5,400 bases of DNA from Methanosarcina sp. Its GTDB lineage: Archaea; Halobacteriota; Methanosarcinia; Methanosarcinales; Methanosarcinaceae. The stretch is from contig DUGS01000124.1 in assembly GCA_013331265.1 (NCBI GenBank), positions 3,996 through 9,395 of the forward strand. Reading direction: 5' to 3'. The notes under the pieces were generated by a model that saw nothing but the letters and a program-made list of their open reading frames with translations, was not told the DNA's origin and made no database searches. Both the position numbers and the translations under genes were made by a program. Shown here in pieces: positions 1-5,036 of the stretch; the first letter of the stretch is position 1; every line of letters starts with the position of its first letter.

Positions 1-50
1 AAAAATAGCAAGAAATTTTTAACAATCCCCGAACTCTCTTCAGAGGATTG
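1..50 (-). terminator. Possible terminator of the left pilin gene
   Basis: CAATC (23-27) pairs with GATTG (46-50), and CTCT (34-37) pairs with AGAG (42-45) around a CTTC loop. A 6-nt bulge separates the two stems, and the structure spans the stop codon at 40-42. On the minus strand it is followed by a T-rich tract running to the window edge (20-1). It is a weak hairpin, and the window ends before the T tract can be judged. Confidence 0.3.
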
Positions 51-516
51 CCTTTTTAATCACCTGTTTTGACTCCGTGTGCACGAAATAAAGATCGATG
101 GTGGCATTTTCATCTGTGATATTAACTTTACTGCTTGGGTCAATTATGATGTAATCCCCGAGCATAAAGACACCGTCAGAGGACAGCTTTTTGCCTTTTG
201 GATCATAGGCGGCGACATTAGAGTCAGAAATATTGAATTCAGCCTGCGTCCCATTGACGCTGAGTATTATTTTGATATATTCAAGATCAATAGCCTCTCC
301 TCCGGTGTGGAAGATCTGCACTGTGTTTTTTGACTTACTTTCCTGCAGGTCGGTACGCGGGACATGTGGGGGCTTTACAGCTCCCTCATCTGAAAACACT
401 GTAATAGCTATTGAAGAAAAAGCCAGTATAACTACAGCTACCATGAGCACCTGCCCTATTACCTCTGAAACTGCCCGGCAGTCCTTACCAAGTGCCCTGT
501 ATTTTTTTCCCTCCAC
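40..516 (-). CDS. Type IV pilin-like protein, acidic +3 subfamily
   Basis: Predicted secreted pilin-like subunit of 158 residues, anchored or polymerised through its N-terminal helix. Seen: a basic leader (about residues 1-15) ending R-A, then V-S-E-V-I-G, a hydrophobic helix at about 16-41, VPR at 52-54, the H-T-G-G-E motif at 70-74 typical of archaeal Pilin_N (PF07790-like) proteins, and N-x-S/T sequons (NGT, NIS, NIT, NAT). It ends in SKQVIKKAIL, matching the end of the pilin domain in the genes at 3339-3842 and 3913-4929. Start choice: an in-frame GTG also exists at 526-528, but AGGTGA (530-525) overlaps it and lies 8 nt before the GTG at 514-516, so the latter is preferred; the longer form would be 162 residues. 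Glu replaces the usual Pro at mature position +3. The gene is divergent from the pilin gene at 814. Family assignment is good; the exact role (major subunit, minor subunit or adhesin) is unknown. Confidence 0.85.
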   Translation of the reverse strand: MEGKKYRALGKDCRAVSEVIGQVLMVAVVILAFSSIAITVFSDEGAVKPPHVPRTDLQESKSKNTVQIFHTGGEAIDLEYIKIILSVNGTQAEFNISDSNVAAYDPKGKKLSSDGVFMLGDYIIIDPSSKVNITDENATIDLYFVHTESKQVIKKAIL

Positions 517-524
517 GATAACAG

Positions 525-530
525 TCACCT
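525..530 (-). promoter_or_regulatory. Shine-Dalgarno site deciding the start of the left pilin gene
   Basis: The minus strand reads AGGTGA, 8 nt before the GTG at 514-516. This is near-perfect complementarity to the 16S rRNA 3' end. The site overlaps the alternative GTG at 526-528, which therefore has no usable ribosome binding site of its own. Confidence 0.65.
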
Positions 531-595
531 TCCATAAATTTAGAAGCTGTTATCTTAAAATGTTATTAATGAATATTAACTTAACTGTTTTAATA

Positions 596-613
596 TAATT
601 ATATATTTATACA
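596..613 (-). promoter_or_regulatory. Candidate TATA-region for the left pilin gene
   Basis: On the minus strand an uninterrupted TATAAATATATAATTATA-type stretch lies about 80-97 bp upstream of the preferred GTG start. An archaeal start site about 25 bp downstream would give a leader of roughly 55-65 nt. The region is so AT-rich that the exact box cannot be fixed. Confidence 0.35.
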
Positions 614-653
614 TATTTTACCGGAAACATTTATAAAAAATGAAATACATAGT

Positions 654-672
654 TTCTGAATATTATTCAGAA
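654..672. promoter_or_regulatory. Perfect 19-bp palindrome, candidate operator
   Basis: TTCTGAAT - ATT - ATTCAGAA has perfect 8-bp arms around a 3-bp centre. It ends 12 bp before the TATA box at 685-692 in the spacer between two divergent pilin genes. The position suits a dimeric transcription regulator acting on the plus-strand promoter, and possibly on both. The symmetry is seen directly; the regulatory role is inferred. Confidence 0.45.
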
Positions 673-684
673 GTCCAGCAAAAA

Positions 685-692
685 TTTATATA
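685..692 (+). promoter_or_regulatory. TATA box of the plus-strand pilin gene
   Basis: TTTATATA matches the archaeal TATA consensus and is preceded by an A-rich GCAAAAA stretch where a BRE would lie. Transcription would begin near 715, giving a leader of about 100 nt before the ATG at 814. A second TATA-like stretch (ATTTATAAA, about 629-637) lies further upstream and is less well placed. Confidence 0.55.
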
Positions 693-799
693 CGAATGAA
701 GAATATCTTTGAGTGCAGTTAAAAAAAATATCAATTGTAAACACCTATTCATCTGTTAAAAATTCCGACAGGGTGTCCTGTCTGGAAGTCTTTAACTCA

Positions 800-806
800 G
801 GAGGGA
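800..806 (+). promoter_or_regulatory. Strong Shine-Dalgarno site
   Basis: GGAGGGA lies 7 nt before the ATG at 814. It confirms the start of the pilin gene and suggests efficient translation, the strongest ribosome site in the window. Confidence 0.8.
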
Positions 807-813
807 GAATCAT

Positions 814-1269
814 ATGGATCTCAAAAAATTATTTAACAATAATAAAGCAGTGTCCCCGGTAATCGGTGTCGTGCTGATGGTTGCAATCACCGTCATCCTC
901 GCCGCCGCAATCGGCTCATCCGTCTTCGGCCAGGGACCTGCAAAATCAGCACCGCAAGCGAACATAGATATTAAGGCATATAATCTCACCGATCCAGGTT
1001 ATTTAAAATTTGAACACCTTGGTGGCGACCCAATACGTTTCAATGAAAGTACCACTACAAAAGTGCTCGTAGAAATTAATGGGACTTCTTACGAGATAAA
1101 TGCTACTGGTCTTGGTATTCTTGATGTTGGGAGTGTAAGTACTGTAAGTTTGAATGCACCTGCGGGTGAGCCCGCTGTTCCAAAAGCCACTTCTGGAATG
1201 CCTATTAAAGTAAAAGTTATCGACGTCCAGACTAAACAGATGATCTGTGACAAGAATATAAGGTTCTAA
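814..1269 (+). CDS. Canonical archaeal type IV pilin (Pilin_N domain)
   Basis: A 151-residue predicted pilin subunit. Seen: a 12-residue leader ending K-A (11-12), then V-S-P-V-I-G at 13-18, the typical euryarchaeal prepilin peptidase site. A hydrophobic helix at about 13-39 (VVLMVAITVILAAAIG) would carry export and filament packing. The extracellular part is beta-rich, with H-L-G-G-D at 68-72 and N-x-S/T sequons at about 57, 77, 89 and 96. It ends CDKNIRF. The ATG has a strong GGAGGGA site 7 nt upstream, a TATA box about 120 bp upstream, and a hairpin terminator just after the stop, so it is probably monocistronic. It is the only gene here with Pro at mature position +3, and with its strong ribosome site it is the best candidate for a major pilin; that ranking is inference. 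It is divergent from the gene at 40-516. Confidence 0.9.
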   Translation: MDLKKLFNNNKAVSPVIGVVLMVAITVILAAAIGSSVFGQGPAKSAPQANIDIKAYNLTDPGYLKFEHLGGDPIRFNESTTTKVLVEINGTSYEINATGLGILDVGSVSTVSLNAPAGEPAVPKATSGMPIKVKVIDVQTKQMICDKNIRF

Positions 1270-1277
1270 ACGCAAAT

Positions 1278-1329
1278 GGAGAGCACCTTCTTCAGGTGCT
1301 ATCCTCTCACTTTTTATTTGTTACTTTTT
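1278..1329 (+). terminator. Hairpin plus T-tract terminator
   Basis: AGCACCT (1282-1288) and AGGTGCT (1294-1300) form a perfect 7-bp stem around a 5-nt TCTTC loop. Flanking GGAGAG/CCTCTC can extend it with a small bulge. Two T-rich tracts follow (1311-1318 and 1324-1328). It starts 12 nt after the stop codon of the pilin gene, so transcription probably ends here. Confidence 0.7.
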
Positions 1330-1475
1330 CTGGATTAAGCTTCTTTGTCCTCATCATCAGATTTTTGAAATTTTATCGCTCTGTCTTGTTTATCGTATAC
1401 TGTTTCTATTCATTTTACTATGAAAAAACGCTTAACTTAAGATAAATAACATTGAGTAATAATTCAGCGTCTTGC

Positions 1476-1569
1476 AGGAGATATTCTCACAAAACAACTT
1501 TCTTGATTATTTTGTGTAAAATTAAATCTCCTCGTAGCCGCCGTTTAAATCACTTTACTAAACACGAGG
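1476..1569. other. Two overlapping, mutually exclusive hairpins (possible structured RNA)
   Basis: Hairpin A: AGGAGAT (1476-1482) pairs with ATCTCCT (1526-1532), with an inner stem CACAAAA (1488-1494) / TTTTGTG (1510-1516). Hairpin B: CCTCGT (1530-1535) pairs with ACGAGG (1564-1569), with an inner stem GTTTA (1543-1547) / TAAAC (1559-1563) and a 7-nt GC-rich bulge at 1536-1542. The two share bases 1530-1532 and cannot both form fully. The DNA symmetry does not fix the strand. It could be a small RNA, a regulatory leader or a protein-binding site; no known RNA family is recognised. Confidence 0.3.
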
Positions 1570-1854
1570 GGCACTTTCAAAGAGAATTTTGATAAGGCAT
1601 ATTATTTTAAGGGTGCAATTTTGGGTTAAAATATAATTAAATTTTAATAAAAATGAAAATACCGCCATATATATTTTGTTGAAAAGTGATATTGCTTCTT
1701 TTATTCCAAGTGAAATTACTCTCTTTACTGTTTATTTATATATCCCATGTTTTCTTAAAATAAATATTAATTCAGAGATTTCACGGTTCTTAAAAACTTT
1801 GAGAAGATTCAAATTAAAAAATATTATATAAGTAGTTGGCTTTTATAAAAGAAA

Positions 1855-2031
1855 ATGCTGAAAAAAGAACTAAAAATAGTATTTTTTACAATACAAATAT
1901 TATCCTTCTGTACTCTAATACTGAATCTCAGCATCTATTTTTTAAGGGTATTGCAGGCTTCAAAGCTGATGTGTTTGTTTTTCGGCGCAAGAAAAAGTTT
2001 AACAGTGGAATTTCCGCTGATTATATTGTAA
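1855..2031 (+). CDS. Doubtful 58-residue hydrophobic small ORF
   Basis: From the ATG at 1855 the frame encodes a Lys-rich start (MLKKELK), a hydrophobic stretch at about residues 8-31 able to form one membrane helix, and a short basic tail. No Shine-Dalgarno site precedes it. A TATA-like ATTATATA at 1822-1829 lies about 26-33 bp upstream, which would fit a leaderless mRNA. AT-rich DNA yields such hydrophobic frames by chance, so this is a weak candidate only. Confidence 0.15.
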   Translation: MLKKELKIVFFTIQILSFCTLILNLSIYFLRVLQASKLMCLFFGARKSLTVEFPLIIL

Positions 2032-2085
2032 TCTGTTTTTTATTACTACTGGAGTGCAGAGGGTTACGAATCCCCCGTCCTTTAC

Positions 2086-2101
2086 AGGCTGTCCGACAAT
2101 T
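2086..2101 (+). repeat. Left terminal inverted repeat
   Basis: AGGCTGTCCGACAATT differs from the reverse complement of 2184-2199 only at position 6 (T against C). It is the left end of the MITE-like segment. Confidence 0.6.
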
Positions 2102-2183
2102 ACCTTCAGTAATAACTAATTCCTTTTTTCTTTATTTTAAGGCTTTAGATACCTTATTTTTCCCATGTTTTATCCTGAAATTG

Positions 2184-2199
2184 AATTGTCGGGCAGCCT
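2184..2199 (-). repeat. Right terminal inverted repeat
   Basis: AATTGTCGGGCAGCCT on the plus strand is the inverted partner of 2086-2101. A further small CCTGAA/TTCAGG inverted pair (2174-2179, 2201-2206) brackets it, so this end could also form its own hairpin. Confidence 0.6.
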
Positions 2200-2280
2200 C
2201 TTCAGGGTGAAATAAGCTGCAAGCAATTTGATCTGTCGAATACCCCTTGCTGTCAGAGGGATGTACCACCGCAACTTTCA

Positions 2281-3219
2281 TCAGATCCCTGTTTCGACTT
2301 TTATCACGGTTTTATCTACATTAACGTACATGTCTTTATTTACTGGGGAGAGGGAAAGCGTTACATTGTAGGTGCCCCTGGTAAGGTTGTAGTCATCTCC
2401 TTTCTGCAGATTGATCGCTTCGGCTGAGTTTTCAAAATATTTTTCCCAGGCTTCTGTGTTTTCCGTGTAAACCGTGACAGAGGCAGAGGTAATACTGTTA
2501 TTGTAGATTGCTTTTTCAAGATTGGTGTAGGTGTAGAGGTGTGTGAAGTTTTTTGAGGTCAATCTGATATCCTCTACTGTGTTGCTGGACATCACTCCCC
2601 TGGGACCTTTGAGGACTACGGCATTAACTGAGAGGTTTACTGTACTCTGGTTTGCTATGTTACCCTTCTCTAGCACGATTGCCGGAGTGAGTTTCATCAT
2701 TGATCTTCCTTCTCTGGCTACGATCAAAGCCCCGTTTTCATAGCTGTAAGTCTCATCCACGTAATAGGTGTTTGTCGGGAAGTATTTGACCGTGCCTGTG
2801 TAATAGAGACTTTTACTGCTATTGTATTCTCCGGTGGATGTGTCAGTGTCTACAATTATCGAAAGACCTGAGATGTCATTGTTTATGGCAAGAGTGCCGC
2901 CCGTTGCCATGTCTCCTATAAAAGGGACATCGGTCCCTCCTACACTGATCGGGGTGCTCAGGACGATCCTTGCATTGGGGTTTATTTCAAGCCCTGCAGC
3001 CAGGATATCAACATTAGACTTGAGTCTGGACATACCCTGCCAGGCATCGGACATGTGAGCGTATTCTGCATCTTCTTTCCAGACCGGCACATAGTTAAGC
3101 TGGATTGTTGTCATTGCGGCAACTATAATTCCAAGCAGCAGGGCTGCAGCAACAGCGACGGATACTCCCGATTCGGATCTGTAAAAAGAAGAGATTGATT
3201 CAAAGGACCTGATTTTCAT
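2281..3219 (-). CDS. Pilin-like surface protein with divergent class III signal
   Basis: A 312-residue predicted exported protein. Seen: an 18-residue leader ending E-S-G, then V-S-V, a hydrophobic helix at about 19-43 rich in Ala, Leu and Ile, and immediately after it VPVWKEDAEYAHM (44-56), a start to the extracellular part unlike the other pilins in this window. The rest is beta-rich, Thr/Ser/Asn-rich, with many sequons (NSS, NQS, NLS, NFT, NNS, NLT, NVT). This resembles a family of larger archaeal pilin-like proteins of the DUF7289 kind; I recall that resemblance and have not verified it. It lacks the H-x-G-G-E motif. The ATG at 3217-3219 is preceded by AGGAAAGGG. It is last in the minus-strand gene train and may be a minor pilin or tip/adhesin component. 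Cleavage after Gly is plausible, but Ser at -2 departs from the usual Lys/Arg. Confidence 0.8.
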   Translation of the reverse strand: MKIRSFESISSFYRSESGVSVAVAAALLLGIIVAAMTTIQLNYVPVWKEDAEYAHMSDAWQGMSRLKSNVDILAAGLEINPNARIVLSTPISVGGTDVPFIGDMATGGTLAINNDISGLSIIVDTDTSTGEYNSSKSLYYTGTVKYFPTNTYYVDETYSYENGALIVAREGRSMMKLTPAIVLEKGNIANQSTVNLSVNAVVLKGPRGVMSSNTVEDIRLTSKNFTHLYTYTNLEKAIYNNSITSASVTVYTENTEAWEKYFENSAEAINLQKGDDYNLTRGTYNVTLSLSPVNKDMYVNVDKTVIKVETGI

Positions 3220-3249
3220 CTTTTTCCCTTTCCTGCTTTCTAATTTTTT

Positions 3250-3342
3250 TCAACTTACATGCAGCATCGCGTAGTCAATATTGGGATTTATAATGCTTGC
3301 ACCAGTATTTCCTGTAGCTACCAGCCGGAATCTGCAATTCAT
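3250..3342 (-). pseudogene. Frame-shifted relic of the pilin C-terminal domain
   Basis: In a frame shifted relative to the upstream pilin gene, beginning at an ATG that overlaps its stop (ATGA at 3342-3339), 30 codons read through FRLVATGNTG to a C-terminus of NIDYAMLHVS. This resembles the last residues of the gene at 3913-4929 and of the right-edge gene, which both end IDYMALWIE after a Lys/Arg-rich beta strand (KVRIE, KIRIE). The likely history is that the gene at 3339-3842 once carried the same second domain, and that a deletion removed most of it and shifted the frame, leaving the tail. Alternatively it is a very short translationally coupled peptide. The similarity is short, so confidence is moderate. 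Confidence 0.4.
3286..3294 (-). promoter_or_regulatory. Weak TATA-like box before the 3219 start
   Basis: The minus strand reads ATTATAAAT about 67-75 bp upstream of the ATG at 3217-3219, which would give a leader of roughly 40 nt. It falls inside the decayed C-terminal fragment (3250-3342). The gene may instead be read only from the upstream operon. Confidence 0.25.
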
Positions 3343-3842
3343 TCGGTGGAAAGCTGAAGGTTCTGGAATACTTTCTTTGAGGGCATATCTATCAGGTAAA
3401 CGTTTACTTCATGCTTCTCTTCTATATCGAGATTCCATTCGCTATGGGTATCGATCTCTATTCTATCCCCCAGTTCCCAGCTGGTTTTATTTCCCAGGTT
3501 TGTATAAATCTGTGATGAATTATAGACATACCGGGTACCATTCACGTTTACCACAATTTCAAGATCTTCTGTATCGATGAATTCCCCTCCACTGTGCTCA
3601 AGGTAGATTGTATTTTTCTGTGTATCCATCCATTCTTTTACCTGGGCGCGGGGTACATCAGCAGCTCCATCATAAGAAAAAATGAAAACTGAAATTGAAC
3701 TTATAAGGAGCACCGCAATTGTAGTCATGAGCACTTCTCCCATAACATCCGAAACCGCGGAGCGATTTTTTATGAATTTTTTTATATTCGGCAAAACCGA
3801 TTCCTCTATTCTTCTCTTTTTAAATAAATCGTTTGAGCTCAT
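3339..3842 (-). CDS. Type IV pilin-like protein, single domain, acidic +3 subfamily
   Basis: Predicted pilin-like subunit of 167 residues from the ATG at 3840-3842. Seen: a leader ending N-R-S-A (26-29), V-S-D-V-M-G at 30-35, a helix at about 30-55, DVPR at 62-65, H-S-G-G-E at 83-87, sequons (NGT, NSS, NKT), L-G-D near 124-126, and an end SKKVFQNLQL equivalent to the pilin-domain end of its neighbours. Asp replaces Pro at +3. The start is uncertain: the ATG has only a weak site, whereas an in-frame TTG at 3792-3794 has AGAGGAA 6 nt upstream and would give a 13-residue leader, closer to that of the gene at 814. The gene follows 3913-4929 by 70 bp on the same strand and is probably co-transcribed. 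It lacks the second domain of that neighbour, but a relic of it follows the stop. Confidence 0.85.
   Translation of the reverse strand: MSSNDLFKKRRIEESVLPNIKKFIKNRSAVSDVMGEVLMTTIAVLLISSISVFIFSYDGAADVPRAQVKEWMDTQKNTIYLEHSGGEFIDTEDLEIVVNVNGTRYVYNSSQIYTNLGNKTSWELGDRIEIDTHSEWNLDIEEKHEVNVYLIDMPSKKVFQNLQLSTE
3801..3807 (-). promoter_or_regulatory. Internal Shine-Dalgarno supporting a TTG start at 3794
   Basis: The minus strand reads AGAGGAA, then 6 nt, then TTG in frame (3794-3792). The same AGAGGAATC block occurs early in the neighbouring paralogue (about 4923-4915), where the aligned codon is CTG, so part of the similarity is simply homology. It bears on which start is used. Confidence 0.4.
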
Positions 3843-3912
3843 CTCTATGTATTAATTTTTTATGACTTGTCGTAATAATTGCTTTTTTCAGGCACCATAC
3901 TTTCTTGAAAAA

Positions 3913-4929
3913 TTACTCTATCCATAAAGCCATATAATCAATATATACACTTTTTTGAATATTTTCTGCCCATCCTTCAATTCTTACCTTAAAACACGTC
4001 AATTCTTCTGCATTCTGGATGTAGTTTGTAAGGTCATAATACTCTGATTTAAAAGTATCAGTGTGAGGCGGAAGATCTTCTGTTAAATTAACCCATCCAT
4101 CAGGTTCGTCAGCGTCGTAGATCTTTACTTTAATCTGTTTTGTAGCTACATCGTGTGAGTGATATACGATTTTTAAAGTTACGTTTGAAAAAGTATACTC
4201 AGGGTCCAATCCATACTCTAACGGGTTAATATCAAAATCAAACTCCTGATATTCACTCGAATTCAATTTACTTAACGAAGGGTGATAGACTGTACAGGGT
4301 CTGTCCTTATCTTTAGTGTTATATAGTACGTCATTGGGAGTCTCACTATCTTTATCTTTAATCTGTCTAATGTCTCCGTAACCTCCAGAAGTATCAATTA
4401 TTTCTCCTCTCGGAGTAATCCATATCCTTAAACTGGGTCTTGTTGTTTCATACTCCTTTGTTAGCCTCGCTTTCTGGATCGGCTGTTTTGAAGGGGTGTC
4501 AACAACAAGCAGCTCTATCTCGTCGTTATTTGTTATGTTAATGCCCCATATGTTTCCCGCATCGATTGTCAGTACCTCCCCAAGTCTCCAGACGCTTTCA
4601 TTTCCAAGGTTTTTGAAGATGTCCTCCGAAGAGTACACGTACTTTTCTCCTTTGATATTAAGCACAATCTCGCAATTTTCCGTGTAAAGTGGCTCTCCCC
4701 CGCTATGTTTCACGTAGATTGTGTCTCCCGAACTGTCCCTCCATTCCTGCAGCCTCGTATGAGGAACATCATCAGGACCCTTCTGGGCAAATATGTATGC
4801 ACCTGAGAAACTGATCATTATGACTACAATTCCCAAAAGGAGAACAGTCCCCACAGTTTCCGAAACTGCGGAGTGGTTTTTTCTGAAAATTTTGATTCTT
4901 GAAAGGGGCAGATTGATTCCTCTCCTCAA
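3913..4929 (-). CDS. Two-domain pilin-like protein with C-terminal beta-sandwich-like module
   Basis: A 338-residue predicted surface protein. Domain 1 (about 1-159) is a pilin-like unit: leader ending H-S-A (19-21), V-S-E-T-V-G, helix at about 22-48, DVPH (54-57), H-S-G-G-E at 75-79, L-G-E at 117-119, and the SKQPIQKARL end. Domain 2 (about 165-338) begins at RPSLRIWITPRGE and contains YQEFDFDINP, FSNVTLKIVYHSHD, KVKIYD, YYDLTNYIQ and the terminal IDYMALWIE. The alternating hydrophobic strands suggest a jelly-roll/carbohydrate-binding-like fold, which is inference; I do not recognise the family. The start is TTG at 4927-4929 with AAGGA about 6 nt upstream, and no better ATG is available. It lies 107 bp after the partial gene at the right edge, whose end is homologous to domain 2. 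It probably displays domain 2 on a pilus-like fibre or anchors it to the membrane, as an adhesin. Confidence 0.82.
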   Translation of the reverse strand: MRRGINLPLSRIKIFRKNHSAVSETVGTVLLLGIVVIMISFSGAYIFAQKGPDDVPHTRLQEWRDSSGDTIYVKHSGGEPLYTENCEIVLNIKGEKYVYSSEDIFKNLGNESVWRLGEVLTIDAGNIWGINITNNDEIELLVVDTPSKQPIQKARLTKEYETTRPSLRIWITPRGEIIDTSGGYGDIRQIKDKDSETPNDVLYNTKDKDRPCTVYHPSLSKLNSSEYQEFDFDINPLEYGLDPEYTFSNVTLKIVYHSHDVATKQIKVKIYDADEPDGWVNLTEDLPPHTDTFKSEYYDLTNYIQNAEELTCFKVRIEGWAENIQKSVYIDYMALWIE

Positions 4930-5036
4930 ATCTTTTCCTTAATTCTTTTCCTTCAGAAGTGCAAATCGACTTCCTGGTGAATTTTGCCACCCTATCTCCT
5001 GTCCACCAGTACAATCCGGAGTCTCAGTTTTTTAAA
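4930..5036 (-). other. Spacer between the two paralogous genes
   Basis: This 107-bp gap holds the AAGGA ribosome site before the TTG at 4929 and a long-loop inverted pair CTGGTG (4974-4979) / CACCAG (5004-5009). I see no TATA box or T-rich terminator, which is consistent with read-through transcription of the gene train. Confidence 0.4.

Larger units (their letters stand above)
2086..2199. mobile_element. MITE-like segment or IS remnant with 16-bp terminal inverted repeats
   Basis: AGGCTGTCCGACAATT (2086-2101) is repeated in inverse as AATTGTCGGGCAGCCT (2184-2199), 15 of 16 positions matching. The 114-bp unit has an AT-rich interior with no transposase coding. Ends of the GGCTGTCCG type are common among IS-family inverted repeats, so a non-autonomous element or the internally deleted remains of an IS is likely. 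I see no clear target-site duplication. It lies 82 bp beyond the 3' end of the gene at 2281-3219. Confidence 0.5.
1270..2280. other. About 1 kb AT-rich region without a convincing gene
   Basis: After the terminator there is no ORF with both a start and a ribosome site. TATA-like sequences occur near 1731-1742 and 1822-1829. The region holds overlapping hairpins (1476-1569), a weak 58-codon ORF (1855-2031) and an inverted-repeat-bounded segment (2086-2199), all described separately. I see no tRNA, rRNA or CRISPR pattern. Confidence 0.6.

Noticed and set aside
562..580. Inverted TTAAT/ATTAA near the left gene promoter
   Set aside because: It is a short, purely A/T symmetry in a very AT-rich stretch and is expected by chance.
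79..598. Plus-strand frames opposite the left pilin gene
   Set aside because: They are antisense to a gene with a clear pilin signal, helix and H-T-G-G-E motif, have no ribosome sites, and give no recognisable product.
1003..1275. Minus-strand frame opposite the canonical pilin gene
   Set aside because: It is an antisense shadow of 814-1269 with no ribosome site or domain.
1836..2210. Plus-strand open frame of 124 codons from a TTG
   Set aside because: There is no ribosome site, the TATA-like sequence sits only 7 bp before the TTG, the composition is that of AT-rich spacer, and its end runs into the inverted-repeat segment. No family is recognisable.
2239..2265. Possible terminator hairpin after the gene ending at 2281 (CCCT/AGGG)
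   Set aside because: The stem is only 4-5 bp and no T-rich tract follows on the minus strand, so it is not supported as a terminator.
2543..3058. Plus-strand frames opposite the 312-residue protein
   Set aside because: They are antisense shadows. The minus-strand frame has the signal peptide, sequons and a ribosome site.
4772..5014. Minus-strand 80-codon frame overlapping the start of the two-domain pilin gene
   Set aside because: It uses a TTG without a ribosome site and overlaps the well-supported N-terminus of the gene at 3913-4929 in another frame. Its product is low-complexity with no domain.
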